From positions 558,001 through 622,000 of the forward strand of contig CAWHUM010000010.1 in assembly GCA_963832445.1 (NCBI GenBank): a stretch of DNA of 64,000 nt, written 5' to 3'. The stretch is from AWTP1-13 sp963832445 (GTDB lineage: Bacteria > Pseudomonadota > Alphaproteobacteria > Rhizobiales > Hyphomicrobiaceae). The first letter of the stretch is position 1, and each line of letters starts with the position of its first letter. The position numbers were made by a program, and so were the translations under genes. Positions 54,507-63,629 of the stretch are shown here, one piece after another. A model generated the notes under the pieces. That model was not told the DNA's origin. It searched no databases and saw only the letters and a list, made by a program, of their open reading frames with translations.

Positions 54507-54513
54507 AGCGGGA

Positions 54514-55527
54514 ATGAGCCGCTGGTCCGAGGAGCCCGACCGTGCCGCGGACGCGCTGATCGAGCGCAGCCTCGACGAGCTTGCGCTCAGTGGGCGCATC
54601 CTTCTCGTCAATCAGCAAGCCATTTTGCCTCGTCTGCTCCAGGAACGCGGCCTGTCGTGCAGCATCTGGAACCGGCGGCTGATGGGTGGCCATGCCGCCG
54701 CGCCTTGGCCGCCTGCAGGACCCTTCGATGCCGGGCTGGTACGCCTGCCCAAGGCAAGGGACGAGCAGCGCATGACCGCGCACGCAAGCTGTAGCGTGCT
54801 GGTGCCCGGCGGCCGGCTCGTCCTCTACGGCGGCAACGACGAAGGCATCCGCTCGGCTGCGGGCTGGTTGGAGGAGGTCGTAGGCAGCGTCGAGGTGGTT
54901 GCCGTTCGTGGTCACGGCCGGGTGCTTACAGCGACCAAGCGGCAAGCGAACGAGGGGCCGCGAGGTTCGCTGCAGGCCTGGCGCACGGTTGCGCAGATGG
55001 CGATTGCGGGCGCCACGCGGGATTGGGTGAGATACCCCGGCATTTTCGCGGCGGGCCGGCTGGATGAGGGGACGGCGCTGCTGATTGGCGTGCTGCCGCC
55101 GCTCGCCGCCAGCGCCCGCGTGCTCGACTACGGTTGCGGATCGGGCCCGATCGGGGCTGCTGCCTTGGCACTCGCGCCAGGAATCGTGCTCGACATGCTC
55201 GACAGCGACACGGTGGCACTGGAAGCCGTGCGGGAGAATGTACCAAGCGCCACGCGTATTCTCGGCACGCGCCTCGCCGATGCAGGAAAGACGCGCTACC
55301 AGGTCATCCTTTCAAACCCGCCGCTGCACGAGGGCGTAGCGGAGGACCACGCTCTGCTCGCGCAGTTGATCGCCGATGCGCCCGCATCGCTCACGCCTCA
55401 GGGCATCCTGCAGATCGTCGTGCAGCGCCGTGTGCCGCTCGATCGCCAGCTGGCCCAGCACTTCGCGCAGGTCGAGATCGTGGCGGAGAACGGCCGCTAC
55501 AGGGTGTGGCGGGCAACGGCCCCTTGA
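54514..55527 (+). CDS. RsmC-like 16S rRNA (guanine-N2) methyltransferase
   Basis: SAM-dependent methyltransferase of 337 residues with the two-domain layout of RsmC. The degenerate N-terminal domain (about 1-155) is followed by an active domain with PGIFAAGRLDEGTALLIGVL, motif I LDYGCGSGPIGAAAL, and catalytic motif IV LSNPPLHEG. RsmC in E. coli methylates G1207 of 16S rRNA; the target here is inferred. It follows the HIT gene by 7 bases and converges on azlD. Confidence 0.87.
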   Translation: MSRWSEEPDRAADALIERSLDELALSGRILLVNQQAILPRLLQERGLSCSIWNRRLMGGHAAAPWPPAGPFDAGLVRLPKARDEQRMTAHASCSVLVPGGRLVLYGGNDEGIRSAAGWLEEVVGSVEVVAVRGHGRVLTATKRQANEGPRGSLQAWRTVAQMAIAGATRDWVRYPGIFAAGRLDEGTALLIGVLPPLAASARVLDYGCGSGPIGAAALALAPGIVLDMLDSDTVALEAVRENVPSATRILGTRLADAGKTRYQVILSNPPLHEGVAEDHALLAQLIADAPASLTPQGILQIVVQRRVPLDRQLAQHFAQVEIVAENGRYRVWRATAP

Positions 55528-55543
55528 GCACATCGGGCAGGAA

Positions 55544-55888
55544 TCAACGCGCCAGCAGCTGTGCCCCCATCAACAAGGCCGCGCCCCCGCCGACGCCGGC
55601 AGCGAGATTGCCGCGCAGGACGAGATAGAACGCGACGCCACCGACGAAAGCGCCGAGACGAACCATCGTCGGCACCTGCGCCAACGCGCCCACCGGAAAC
55701 AGCAGCATGCGCGTCACGAGGCCAGCGATCAGCGCGGTGGCGACGGAGCGAATCCAGAGGAAAGGTGCGCCCTCGACGTCGAGGCGGCCGCCGATGACAT
55801 AGCCGAGCCAGCGCCAGACCTCGGTGGCGAGAAAGCCTGCCAGCAACAACGTGAGGTAGCCGCCCAATCCATCGTTGAGAAAGCTCAT
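55544..55888 (-). CDS. AzlD-type small subunit of an amino-acid exporter
   Basis: 114-residue membrane protein with four likely helices: LTLLLAGFLATEVWRWLGYV, VATALIAGLVTRMLLFP, VRLGAFVGGVAFYLVL and a terminal GGGAALLMGAQLLA. The RxLPF-like region of AzlD proteins corresponds to RSVATALIAGLVTRML. It pairs with azlC, whose stop it overlaps by four bases, as in branched-chain amino acid exporters (AzlCD, YgaZH). The substrate is unproven. Confidence 0.88.
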   Translation of the reverse strand: MSFLNDGLGGYLTLLLAGFLATEVWRWLGYVIGGRLDVEGAPFLWIRSVATALIAGLVTRMLLFPVGALAQVPTMVRLGAFVGGVAFYLVLRGNLAAGVGGGAALLMGAQLLAR

Positions 55889-56625
55889 GGGCTGCCGCCT
55901 CTAGCGCGCTTGGGTCGCGCCCCGCCGATGACGAAAGCGACGGTTCCCCCGAGCAGCCCGGTGGCGAGCAGGTCGAACCCCGGCGCAACGACATAGAGAA
56001 CCGGCGCGAGCGCGCAGCCCGCCGCGACGGCAGCCGCGTCCATGCGCGACCGCGACGTGGCCATGAGCGACAAGAGAAAATAGAGCGGCGTGAGAAACAG
56101 CAGAGCAGCCGAAACCAGAGGGGGAACGGTGCCGGCGAGCGCATAGCCGGCGACCGCGCCGAGCAGCATCACGACCGAGATCGCCAGCCCGAGACCGAGG
56201 TGGTAGGGCAGACGCACGTCGGCTTCGAGACCGGGCAGCCGGCGGTTGGCCTCGATCCACGTGGTGATGGCAATGAAATGGGCCGCCGCCAGCTCGAGCC
56301 AGGGACGCTGCCGGGTGCCTCGGAACAGGGGCACAACCGTCGCCGTCATCGGAAGAAGCCGCATGGCGGCCAAAGCAACTGCGAAGGCGGCAACGGCCGC
56401 CAACTCGTTGCGTGACAGCTGATCGACCAGCACGACCTGGTTCGGTAGCGCGAACATGGTGAGCGACATGAAGGCGGTATGGCCGAGGCTGAACCCGCCG
56501 TCACGGGCCAGCGCGCCAAACCCCAGCGCGGTGGCAAACAGCACGCCAGCCGGCACTGAGATCGCAACCAGCAATCCTCGGGCGAATGCGCTGGCTGGGG
56601 CCGTGAGCGGCATTGGCGCAGGCAA
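55885..56625 (-). CDS. AzlC-type large subunit of an amino-acid exporter
   Basis: 246-residue inner-membrane permease. The start MPAPMPLTAPASAFARGLLV leads to GVLFATALGFGALARDGGFS and the family segment MFALPNQVVLVDQLSRNELA, where most AzlC proteins have a similar AxQ motif. About seven helices are predicted. It exports amino acids (branched-chain in characterised relatives) together with AzlD, encoded with a four-base overlap. It lies downstream of clpA on the same strand after 90 bases. Confidence 0.9.
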   Translation of the reverse strand: MPAPMPLTAPASAFARGLLVAISVPAGVLFATALGFGALARDGGFSLGHTAFMSLTMFALPNQVVLVDQLSRNELAAVAAFAVALAAMRLLPMTATVVPLFRGTRQRPWLELAAAHFIAITTWIEANRRLPGLEADVRLPYHLGLGLAISVVMLLGAVAGYALAGTVPPLVSAALLFLTPLYFLLSLMATSRSRMDAAAVAAGCALAPVLYVVAPGFDLLATGLLGGTVAFVIGGARPKRARGGSP

Positions 56626-56716
56626 AGCTCCCGCTGCGGGATGGACCTTTCAGGTCCGCCCCGCGCATCTCTGAGCCGAAGCCGGAAGCGCTTGCGTTAC
56701 CGGCCGGTGCGGCCGC

Positions 56717-59179
56717 CTAGTCGTCCTTGCGACGAGGAACACTGGGGACGGCGCCGGCCCTTGGACGATCCTTCTTGTCCTTGGGGCCGGAAAGGGCCTT
56801 GCGCGGCACGGTCTCGACCAGTGCTGCATCGTCCTCGCCTTCCTCCTCGTCGTCCTCCTCGTCGCTGCCGTCCTTGCCCTTGCCCTTCGCCTTGGGCTCT
56901 GCGGGGAAGTACTCGAAGTCGAGCTTCCTCTCGGCACCCTCGCCGACGACCAGCACGCGCACGGTACCGCCGTGCTCGAGCTTGCCGAACAGTAGCTCGT
57001 CCGCCAGCGGCTTCTTGATGTGTTCCTGGATGACGCGCGCCAAGGGCCTGGCTCCGAACTTCTCGTCGTAGCCCGTTTCGGCCAACCACCTGGCGGCACC
57101 CTCGGTGAGCTCGATGGTGACGCCGCGGTCGGCCAGCTGCGCCTCGAGCTGGAAGACGAACTTCTCGACCACCTTGAGGATGATCTCCGGTGGCAGCCCC
57201 GCGAAGGCGATGACCGCATCCAGCCGGTTACGGAACTCCGGCGTGAACATGCGGTTGATCGCCTCCGTGTCGTCGCCCTCGCGCTTGGTGCTGCCGAAAC
57301 CGATGGCCGGACGCGCCATGTCGGCGGCGCCTGCGTTGGTCGTCATGATAAGCACGACGTTGCGGAAGTCGACCTTCTTGCCGTTGTGGTCGGTGAGCTT
57401 GCCGTGATCCATCACCTGCAACAGAATGTTGAACAGATCGGGGTGCGCCTTTTCGATCTCGTCGAGCAGCAGCACGCAGTGCGGGTGCTGATCGATGCCA
57501 TCGGTGAGCAGGCCGCCCTGGTCGAAGCCCACGTAGCCGGGCGGGGCGCCGATCAGGCGCGATACCGTGTGCTTCTCCATGTACTCCGACATGTCGAAGC
57601 GCAACAGCTCCACGCCCATCAGCGAGGCGAGCTGCTTGGCGACCTCGGTCTTGCCCACGCCCGTCGGGCCGGAGAACAGGTAGCAGCCGATCGGCTTCTC
57701 CGGCTCGCGCAGGCCCGCGCGCGACAGCTTGATGGCGCTCGCCAGCGCTTCGATGGCCTTGTCCTGACCGAACACCAGGCGCTTGAGGTCCTTGTCGATA
57801 GCGGCCAGCACTTCCGCGTCGGACTTGGTGATGGTCTTGGGCGGGATGCGCGCCATGGTGGCGACGGTTGCCTCCACCTCCCTGACGCCGATCTTCTTCT
57901 TGCGCTTGGCCTCCGGCACCAGCATCTGCGAAGCGCCCGTCTCGTCGATCACGTCGATCGCCTTGTCCGGCAGCTTGCGGTCGTTGATGTACCTGGCTGA
58001 GAGCTCTACCGCGGCCTTGATGGCATCGTTGGTGTACTTGAGCTTGTGGTACTCCTCGAAGTAGGGCTTGAGGCCTTTCAGGATCTCGATGGAGTCCTGG
58101 ACCGTCGGCTCTTTGATGTCGATCTTCTGGAAGCGGCGCACCAACGCCCGATCCTTCTCGAAGTGCTGGCGATACTCCTTGTAGGTGGTGGAGCCGATGC
58201 AGCGCACCGTGCCCGACTGCAGGGCCGGCTTGAGCAGGTTCGACGCATCCATGGCGCCGCCGGAGGTGGCGCCGGCGCCGATCACGGTGTGGATCTCGTC
58301 GATGAAGAGGATCGCGCCGGGGTAGTTCTCGATCTCCTTCATCACGGCCTTGAGCCGCTCCTCGAAGTCGCCGCGATAGCGCGTGCCGGCAAGCAGCGCG
58401 CCCATGTCGAGGGCGAAGATGGTGGAACTCTTGAGCACCTCGGGAACGTCGCCGTTGACGATCTTGCGGGCGAGCCCTTCCGCAATTGCGGTCTTGCCGA
58501 CGCCCGGATCGCCCACAAACAGCGGGTTGTTCTTCTGCCGGCGGCACAGCACCTGGATGGTGCGCATGACCTCGGGCTCGCGGCCGATCAGGGGGTCGAT
58601 GCGGCCGCCCTTGGCCTTCTTGTTGAGGTTGACGCAGTAGGTGTTGAGCGCATCCTGCGGCTGCTTCTTGCCGTCCTCGCGGCCGTCGGCACTCTGGTCC
58701 TCGTCGACACCGCGCACGTGCTTGGGCTCGGACATACCGGGCCGCTTGGCGATGCCGTGGCTGATATATTGCACCGCCTCGAAGCGCGTCATCTCCTGCT
58801 CCTGCAGGAAGAAGGCGGCATGGCTCTCACGCTCGGCGAAGATGGCGACCAGCACGTTGGCGCCCGTCACCTCCTCGCGACCTGAGGATTGCACATGCAC
58901 CACGGCCCTGTGCACCACGCGCTGGAAGCCGGTGGTCGGCGTGGCCTCGGTCGAGCCCTTGACGTAGAGGCCGGAAAGCTCGTTGTCCAAGTAGTCGGTG
59001 ATGCGCTTGCGCAGCGCATCGAAGTTGACGAGGCAAGCCTTCATGACCGCGGCCGCATCGCGGTCGTCCAGCAACGCCAGTAGCAGATGCTCCAGGGTGG
59101 CGTACTCGTGATGACGCTCGTTGGCGTATTCGAGGGCGCGGTGCAGCGCAGCTTCAAGACTCTGTGAGAAAGCGGGCAC
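56717..59179 (-). CDS. clpA: ATP-dependent Clp protease ATP-binding subunit ClpA
   Basis: AAA+ unfoldase that feeds substrates to ClpP, with ClpS as N-end-rule adaptor. It has 820 residues. The N-domain (1-145) starts MPAFSQSLEAALHRALEYAN. D1 has Walker A GDPGVGKTAIAEGLARK and Walker B AILFIDEIHTVIGAG; D2 has GPTGVGKTEVAKQLASLMG and VLLLDEIEKAHPDLFNILLQ. The IGL-type loop for ClpP contact lies near PAIGFGSTKREG. It has an extra C-terminal tail of about 60 residues, first acidic (SDEEDDEEEGEDDAA), then basic, longer than in E. coli ClpA. clpS lies upstream with a 9-base gap. Confidence 0.97.
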   Translation of the reverse strand: MPAFSQSLEAALHRALEYANERHHEYATLEHLLLALLDDRDAAAVMKACLVNFDALRKRITDYLDNELSGLYVKGSTEATPTTGFQRVVHRAVVHVQSSGREEVTGANVLVAIFAERESHAAFFLQEQEMTRFEAVQYISHGIAKRPGMSEPKHVRGVDEDQSADGREDGKKQPQDALNTYCVNLNKKAKGGRIDPLIGREPEVMRTIQVLCRRQKNNPLFVGDPGVGKTAIAEGLARKIVNGDVPEVLKSSTIFALDMGALLAGTRYRGDFEERLKAVMKEIENYPGAILFIDEIHTVIGAGATSGGAMDASNLLKPALQSGTVRCIGSTTYKEYRQHFEKDRALVRRFQKIDIKEPTVQDSIEILKGLKPYFEEYHKLKYTNDAIKAAVELSARYINDRKLPDKAIDVIDETGASQMLVPEAKRKKKIGVREVEATVATMARIPPKTITKSDAEVLAAIDKDLKRLVFGQDKAIEALASAIKLSRAGLREPEKPIGCYLFSGPTGVGKTEVAKQLASLMGVELLRFDMSEYMEKHTVSRLIGAPPGYVGFDQGGLLTDGIDQHPHCVLLLDEIEKAHPDLFNILLQVMDHGKLTDHNGKKVDFRNVVLIMTTNAGAADMARPAIGFGSTKREGDDTEAINRMFTPEFRNRLDAVIAFAGLPPEIILKVVEKFVFQLEAQLADRGVTIELTEGAARWLAETGYDEKFGARPLARVIQEHIKKPLADELLFGKLEHGGTVRVLVVGEGAERKLDFEYFPAEPKAKGKGKDGSDEEDDEEEGEDDAALVETVPRKALSGPKDKKDRPRAGAVPSVPRRKDD

Positions 59180-59188
59180 GGCTGCTTA

Positions 59189-59515
59189 TTACTCCTTTTC
59201 CATCGTGCACTGCAGCGGATGCTGGTGCTGGCGCGAGAAGTCCATCACTTGCGCTACCTTGGTTTCGGCCACCTCGTAAGTATAGACGCCGCAGATACCG
59301 ACGCCCTTGTGGTGCACATGGAGCATGATGCGCGTGGCATCTTCGCGGCCCTTGTTGAAAAAACGCTCCAGCACGTGCACGACGAACTCCATGGGCGTGT
59401 AGTCGTCGTTCAAGAGCAGCACCTTGTAGAGGCTCGGCTTCTTGGTCTTGGGGCGCGTCTTGGTAATGAGCCCCGTCTTGCCCTCTTCATCGCCCGAGCC
59501 GTTTCTGCCGGCCAT
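59189..59515 (-). CDS. clpS: ATP-dependent Clp protease adaptor ClpS
   Basis: Adaptor that delivers N-degron proteins to ClpA. It has 108 residues from ATG 59515 (MAGRNGSGDEEGKTGLITKT). The flexible N-terminal arm (about 1-30) is followed by YKVLLLNDDYTPMEFVVHVL, the Asn-Asp degron pocket, then FFNKGREDATRIMLHVHHKG and GVYTYEVAETKVAQVMDFS. An upstream ATG at 59557 would add 14 residues without conservation. It precedes clpA in the conserved order. Confidence 0.96.
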   Translation of the reverse strand: MAGRNGSGDEEGKTGLITKTRPKTKKPSLYKVLLLNDDYTPMEFVVHVLERFFNKGREDATRIMLHVHHKGVGICGVYTYEVAETKVAQVMDFSRQHQHPLQCTMEKE

Positions 59516-59715
59516 TCGTTCAACCTTGTGCTCGTTTCCGCGTTCGACGCCGCACACTGGCTCGACTCACCAGCGCACATTGCCGACCATCTTAACGACA
59601 GCGGGGCCTCGACCGCAAACGTTCGATGGACACAGCGATGTTGTTGTGGGGCGGCTGCAGCCCGACCCATTGGCCGTGCCGATGCAGGCTATATGGGGAT
59701 GATCTCTTCTGATGC

Positions 59716-59755
59716 AAAAAATGATCCGGACGCGCTCGGGGCGAGCACGTCCGGA
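59716..59755 (-). terminator. Intrinsic terminator of the phasin gene
   Basis: On the minus strand the sequence reads TCCGGACGTGCTCG-CCC-CGAGCGCGTCCGGA (59755-59725): a 14-base-pair stem with one mismatch and a three-base loop, followed at once by ATCATTTTTT (T run 59721-59716). It lies 62 bases after the phasin stop, a textbook Rho-independent terminator. Confidence 0.88.
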
Positions 59756-59817
59756 CCAAGTTCCCTCAGATGCAGATAGCGATTGGCGAGCTTGCCAACG
59801 CTCCCGCGCAAGCGGCC

Positions 59818-60153
59818 TTAGTGCTGGCGACCCGACTGCAGCACCTTCTCGACGGGCTTGTAGGCTTCCTTGGCGAGCTCGGCGTAGAGGCCGCCGATCT
59901 TCGACATCTGGTGCATGTACTCGTCGTAGGCGCGCTTGGCATAGCCGGTCTGGATCTCGATGGCCTGCTCCAGCGACTTGGCGGACAGAAGCTTCTCGAA
60001 AGTGGCTGTGCTCTCCTCGAAGGAGCGCTTGGTGTAGTCGGTCATCTCGGCGGCAATGGCCTGCAAGCCCTTGTTCCACTCGCCGAAAGCCTTCACGGCG
60101 GCGTCCACGTTGCTCTGGCCGAGTTTTTGAATCTCGTCGAAATTCTTGATCAT
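59818..60153 (-). CDS. Phasin (PHA granule-associated protein)
   Basis: Amphipathic helical protein of 111 residues that coats PHA granules. ATG 60153 begins MIKNFDEIQKLGQSNVDAAV, the normal phasin start; an upstream ATG would add 27 unconserved residues. FGEWNKGLQAIAAEMTDYTK and RSFEESTATFEKLLSAKSLE are typical of the phasin_2 group, followed by QAIEIQTGYAKRAYDEYMHQ. It has its own promoter, operator-like boxes and terminator. It lies between clpS and a carboxypeptidase gene, as in other Hyphomicrobiales. The PHA synthase and depolymerase genes are in another part of the window. Confidence 0.93.
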   Translation of the reverse strand: MIKNFDEIQKLGQSNVDAAVKAFGEWNKGLQAIAAEMTDYTKRSFEESTATFEKLLSAKSLEQAIEIQTGYAKRAYDEYMHQMSKIGGLYAELAKEAYKPVEKVLQSGRQH

Positions 60154-60216
60154 TGGCGGCGTCCTTGGTCTTGGGGTTGGCATTTGGTGCGGTAGCACGT
60201 CCTGTGCGATGCGACA

Positions 60217-60264
60217 TAGATATATGCACTGCACAAATCCGTCAAGCTTTTTTTGTGCGCTGCA
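60217..60264 (-). promoter_or_regulatory. Phasin promoter with paired TGC(A/G)CTGCA operator boxes
   Basis: On the minus strand, -35 TTGACG (60245-60240) and -10 TATCTA (60222-60217) are 17 bases apart. Two near-identical boxes, plus-strand TGCACTGCA (60225-60233) and TGCGCTGCA (60256-60264), start 31 bases apart, about three helical turns. One occupies the promoter spacer and the other lies just upstream of the -35. PhaR repressors bind CTGC/GCAG-containing sites in related bacteria, so PhaR control is likely. Leader length is about 57 bases. Confidence 0.6.
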
Positions 60265-60502
60265 ATATGCGACCTTTTGTTAGGCACTCCTGGCACCGCC
60301 AATTTAACCATCCCGGTTAACCGGCCTCACACGCGCGTCGGTTAATTTCCGAGCGAGAAAGCAGGAGAATCCACTCGGCGGGGGGCAAAGCGGGCGTTCG
60401 CGCCCAAAAGAAGCCCCAAAATCACGGTGAAGCCGTAACAGGCACTTCACCGAGGCGCCGGGGGATGGCCTTTCGCGGGGCCGCAGGCGTCGGATCGAGG
60501 GA

Positions 60503-61883
60503 ATGGGGTTCTTGGCTCGCTGGCATCGGCCATGGGATGGCCTTGGGCGTCGGCTTGGCATCGCAGCCTTGGCGCTGACGTTCGGCCTGCAGGTGCTGCT
60601 CGCCCTCTGCCCACGCGCAGGTTGCAGGCCGGCATGCGGTGCTCGTGATCGACGCCAACACGGGCCGTGTGTTGTATCAGGCATCCGCCGATGAGCTGCG
60701 GTTCCCGGCCTCGCTGGCCAAGCTGATGACGCTGTACCTGATCTTCGAGGCGATCGAGCAGGGCCGGCTCACCTACCGCACCAAGATCCGTTTCTCCGCC
60801 AACGCAGCCAATGCCGCGCCCACCAGGCTGGATGTCGAGGAGGGCGCCGAGATCGATCTGATCGATGCGATCAAGGCGCTGATCACCAAGTCGGCCAACG
60901 ACGTGGCCGTGGCGGTGGCCGAGCACATGGCCGGCAGCGAAGCGCGCTTCGCTCAGCTCATGACGCAGAAGGCGCACCAGCTCGGCATGGCCGCCACGCA
61001 ATTCCGCAATGCCTCTGGCCTGCCCGATCCGGAGCAGGTCACCACCGCGCGCGACATGATCACGCTTGCGTTGCGTCTGCACGACGACTTCCCGCAACAG
61101 TACCCCCTGTTTGCCACGCGCACCTTCACCTTCAACGGCGAGACCTATCGCAACCACAACACCCTGCTCTTCAGCTACGCGGGCACCGAAGGCCTCAAGA
61201 CGGGGTACACGCGGGCCTCGGGCTTCAACGTCGTCACCTCGGTGCGGCGCGGGCGCAAGCATGTGATCGGCGTCGTGTTCGGAGGCGCCACCGCCGCAAC
61301 CCGCAATGCGGCAATGCGCACCTACCTCAACATGGGGCTGCTCAAGGCCTCCAACGAGAAGACGCGCAGGCCGGCGCCCCGCCTTGTCGCGCAGGCGAAC
61401 CCAGCACCCAAGGCTCTGGCGCCACCGCCAGCGCCGCAGCCGGCCCAGCGTCCGACACCGGAGCCGGGCTCGCCCGCCATCGAGATCGCCCGCGTACGTC
61501 CGGTGCTGGTGACCGGCACGCAGAACCCGCCTCCGCCGGACAGCATCGAGGCGCTGCTGGCACGGCCCGAGCCGACCGAGGAACCGCCGGCGGCATTGGC
61601 GTCGCCCCCACCGCCCAGCCCGCCGATCGCAGGAGGAGCCTTCCAGATCCAGGTGGGCGCATTCCACAGCCAGACCGAGGCCGAGCGCCAGCTCGCCACG
61701 ATCCGCGAGCGCGCCGGCGGCCTGCTGGTGAACCGTGCGGCGGTGACCACGCCGCTGCGGCAGGGCGACAAGACCATCTACCGCGCGCGGTATGCCGGCT
61801 TCGAGGCGCAGGCCACCGCGGCAGGCGTGTGCACCGCGCTCAAGCGCCTCAGCATCAACTGCCTGGTGATGGCTGCCGAGTAG
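60503..61883 (+). pseudogene. D-alanyl-D-alanine carboxypeptidase with SPOR domain, frameshift in signal peptide
   Basis: Low-molecular-weight penicillin-binding protein that trims peptidoglycan stem peptides. ATG 60503 (MGFLARWHRPWDGLGRRLGI) starts a signal peptide. An extra C in the CCC near 60603-60605 breaks the frame; without it the sequence reads VLLASAHAQVAGRHAVLVID with cleavage after AHA. Catalytic motifs are SLAK (in PASLAKLMT), SAN (in KSANDVAVAV) and KTG (in GLKTGYT). A Pro-rich linker of about 130 residues leads to a C-terminal SPOR domain (FQIQVGAFHSQTEAERQLAT) that binds denuded glycan at septa. Reconstructed length is about 459 residues. An unrepaired reading would start at GTG 60639 and lack the signal. 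Confidence 0.88.
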
Positions 61884-61954
61884 TTGCCTCTTCCACTCGA
61901 CCAATCCTTCTTCCACCATAGGAAGAGGAGCCGCGAGCGAGAGGGAGACGCCGC

Positions 61955-62326
61955 ATGACCCAGCAGTGGTTGTCCGTTGTGGGGCTGGGGCTCGACTTCG
62001 CCGGCTTCATGATGCTGCTGCGCGAGTGGTGGCTCGCCTTCTTCAACGAGGCGCGCCAGATCAAGATGGAGGAGCAACAGGAGCGGGTGCGCACACTGCG
62101 CAACCTGCGCCCCACGCCGCCCGGCCAGCGCAATCCTTTCGAAACGCTGGAGCGGGTGCAAGATGAGGCGGCCCTGCGGCGAGCCAGAGGCGAGCACCGC
62201 TCCGCTATGGCTGCGCGCAAGGGCACCTTCCTCCTGGCGACGACCCTGATCGTGCTGGGCTTCGTGTTGCAGATCGCAGGAGCCTGGCCCGGCTGCTGCC
62301 CGCCCTGGGTGACGCCGCAGAATTGA
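61955..62326 (+). CDS. Small membrane protein with two hydrophobic ends
   Basis: 123 residues. An N-terminal helix (WLSVVGLGLDFAGFMMLLRE) and a C-terminal one (GTFLLATTLIVLGFVLQIAG) flank a charged, probably coiled-coil middle (ARQIKMEEQQERVRTLRNLR). The end is GCCPPWVTPQN. No family is recognised. It follows the carboxypeptidase gene by 71 bases; a possible ribosome-binding site (gagggaga) precedes the ATG. Confidence 0.75.
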   Translation: MTQQWLSVVGLGLDFAGFMMLLREWWLAFFNEARQIKMEEQQERVRTLRNLRPTPPGQRNPFETLERVQDEAALRRARGEHRSAMAARKGTFLLATTLIVLGFVLQIAGAWPGCCPPWVTPQN

Positions 62327-62334
62327 GAGGCGGC

Positions 62335-63492
62335 TCAGCTCGCGCGCCGCAACATCAGCGTCAGGGCCAGCGCCAGGCTGACGCGGCAAGCATGAGAACG
62401 AAGGCTGCGTCGTAGGTGCCGGTGGCATCGAAGATAAGCGCGCCGGCGTAGGCGCCGATGCCGCCGAAGATCTGGTGCACCATGGTGATGAGCCCGGTCA
62501 GAGCGCCGAGGTGCGCCATGCCGAAATGGTCGCGCACGAACAGCACCGTCAGCGGGGCGGTGACGAGGAACGTGGCGCCAAACACCAGCGCGAAGACGGC
62601 AATGGACAGGGGCGACTGGTCGACGGCGATCAGGCCGAACACGACAACGCGCGCGGCGAAGGCTATGGCGGTCGTCCACTTCGGCCCCGCACGATCGCTG
62701 ACGAGGCCTGTCAGCAAGAGGCCGATCAGGCCCGTGAGCCCCATCAGCGCGAGCAGATTGCCGGCGACCAGCGTGTCGACGCCGCGATCGAGCGCGAAGG
62801 CCACGACGTGGGTGGCGACGAAGAAGTCGTCGAGCCCGCAGATCGCATAGATCACGAGCAGCAGCCAGAACCGGGATGTGCGCGCCGCCTCCCTGACGCT
62901 CAGTCCGCTCTTCTGCGCCGCCGCCGCCTGGTGCTCCGTGCTGCGCGGCAGCGCGAACAGGAGAAACGGGATCAGTGCTAGATGCGCCAATCCGAGCCAG
63001 ACGAACACCGACCGCCACCCGATCTGGACGAGCAGGGCGGCGAGGGCGGCAATCATCACCAGCTGGCCGACGCTGGTGCCGGAGATGACGGCGGCATTGG
63101 CAAACCCGGTGCGGCGGGGAAAGGCGCGCGTCACCATGACGCCAACGGGCGTCAGCGACGCCAAGCCGTTGCCGACGGCGAACACCACCCCATAGAGCAG
63201 CTAGCGCGTGCCAGGGCTCCCCTACGAGGCACATGAGGCCGATGCCGAACCCGCTCACGATCACGCCGGCGTCGAGCAACAGGCGCGGACTGGTGCGGTC
63301 GGCAAGGCGGCCGGCGATGTAGGTCGCGAACGCCGAGACGACCAGGTAGACGCCGACGGCGATGCCGAGTTCTCCGCGCGCCCAGCCGAACTCGCTCACC
63401 ATCGGCTTGAGGGTCAACCCGATGGCGAAGCGGGACCCGCCGCCGACGAACAGGATCAGAAAGCCGGCGGCGAAGATGGCAGTCGGATGCAT
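62335..63492 (-). pseudogene. MFS transporter, two compensating frameshifts
   Basis: Major-facilitator protein of about 385 residues with twelve expected helices. It starts MHPTAIFAAGFLILFVGGGS at 63492, and RLADRTSPRLLLDAG is the loop 2-3 motif. Near 63195 the family reading moves to another frame (LLYGVVFAVGNGLASLTPVG), continues through AVISGTSVGQLVMIAALAAL and VSDRAGPKWTTAIAF, then near 62385 returns to the first frame for VSLALALTLMLRRAS. The starting frame happens to stay open throughout, so a naive call would look intact but contain about 270 wrong residues. The substrate is unknown. It faces the small membrane protein gene tail-to-tail. Confidence 0.8.
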
Positions 63493-63629
63493 GGCGCTTT
63501 CTGGTCGGGAGAGCTGCGGGTGCCGCAGCTTAGCGGGTGCCGCACCTGGATTTGAGTGCGTCCGATCGCGCCCAAGAGCAATTCAGCGGGAGCGTGGCTC
63601 GTGTGCGGCGGCTTGGCGCGGGCTGCGCC

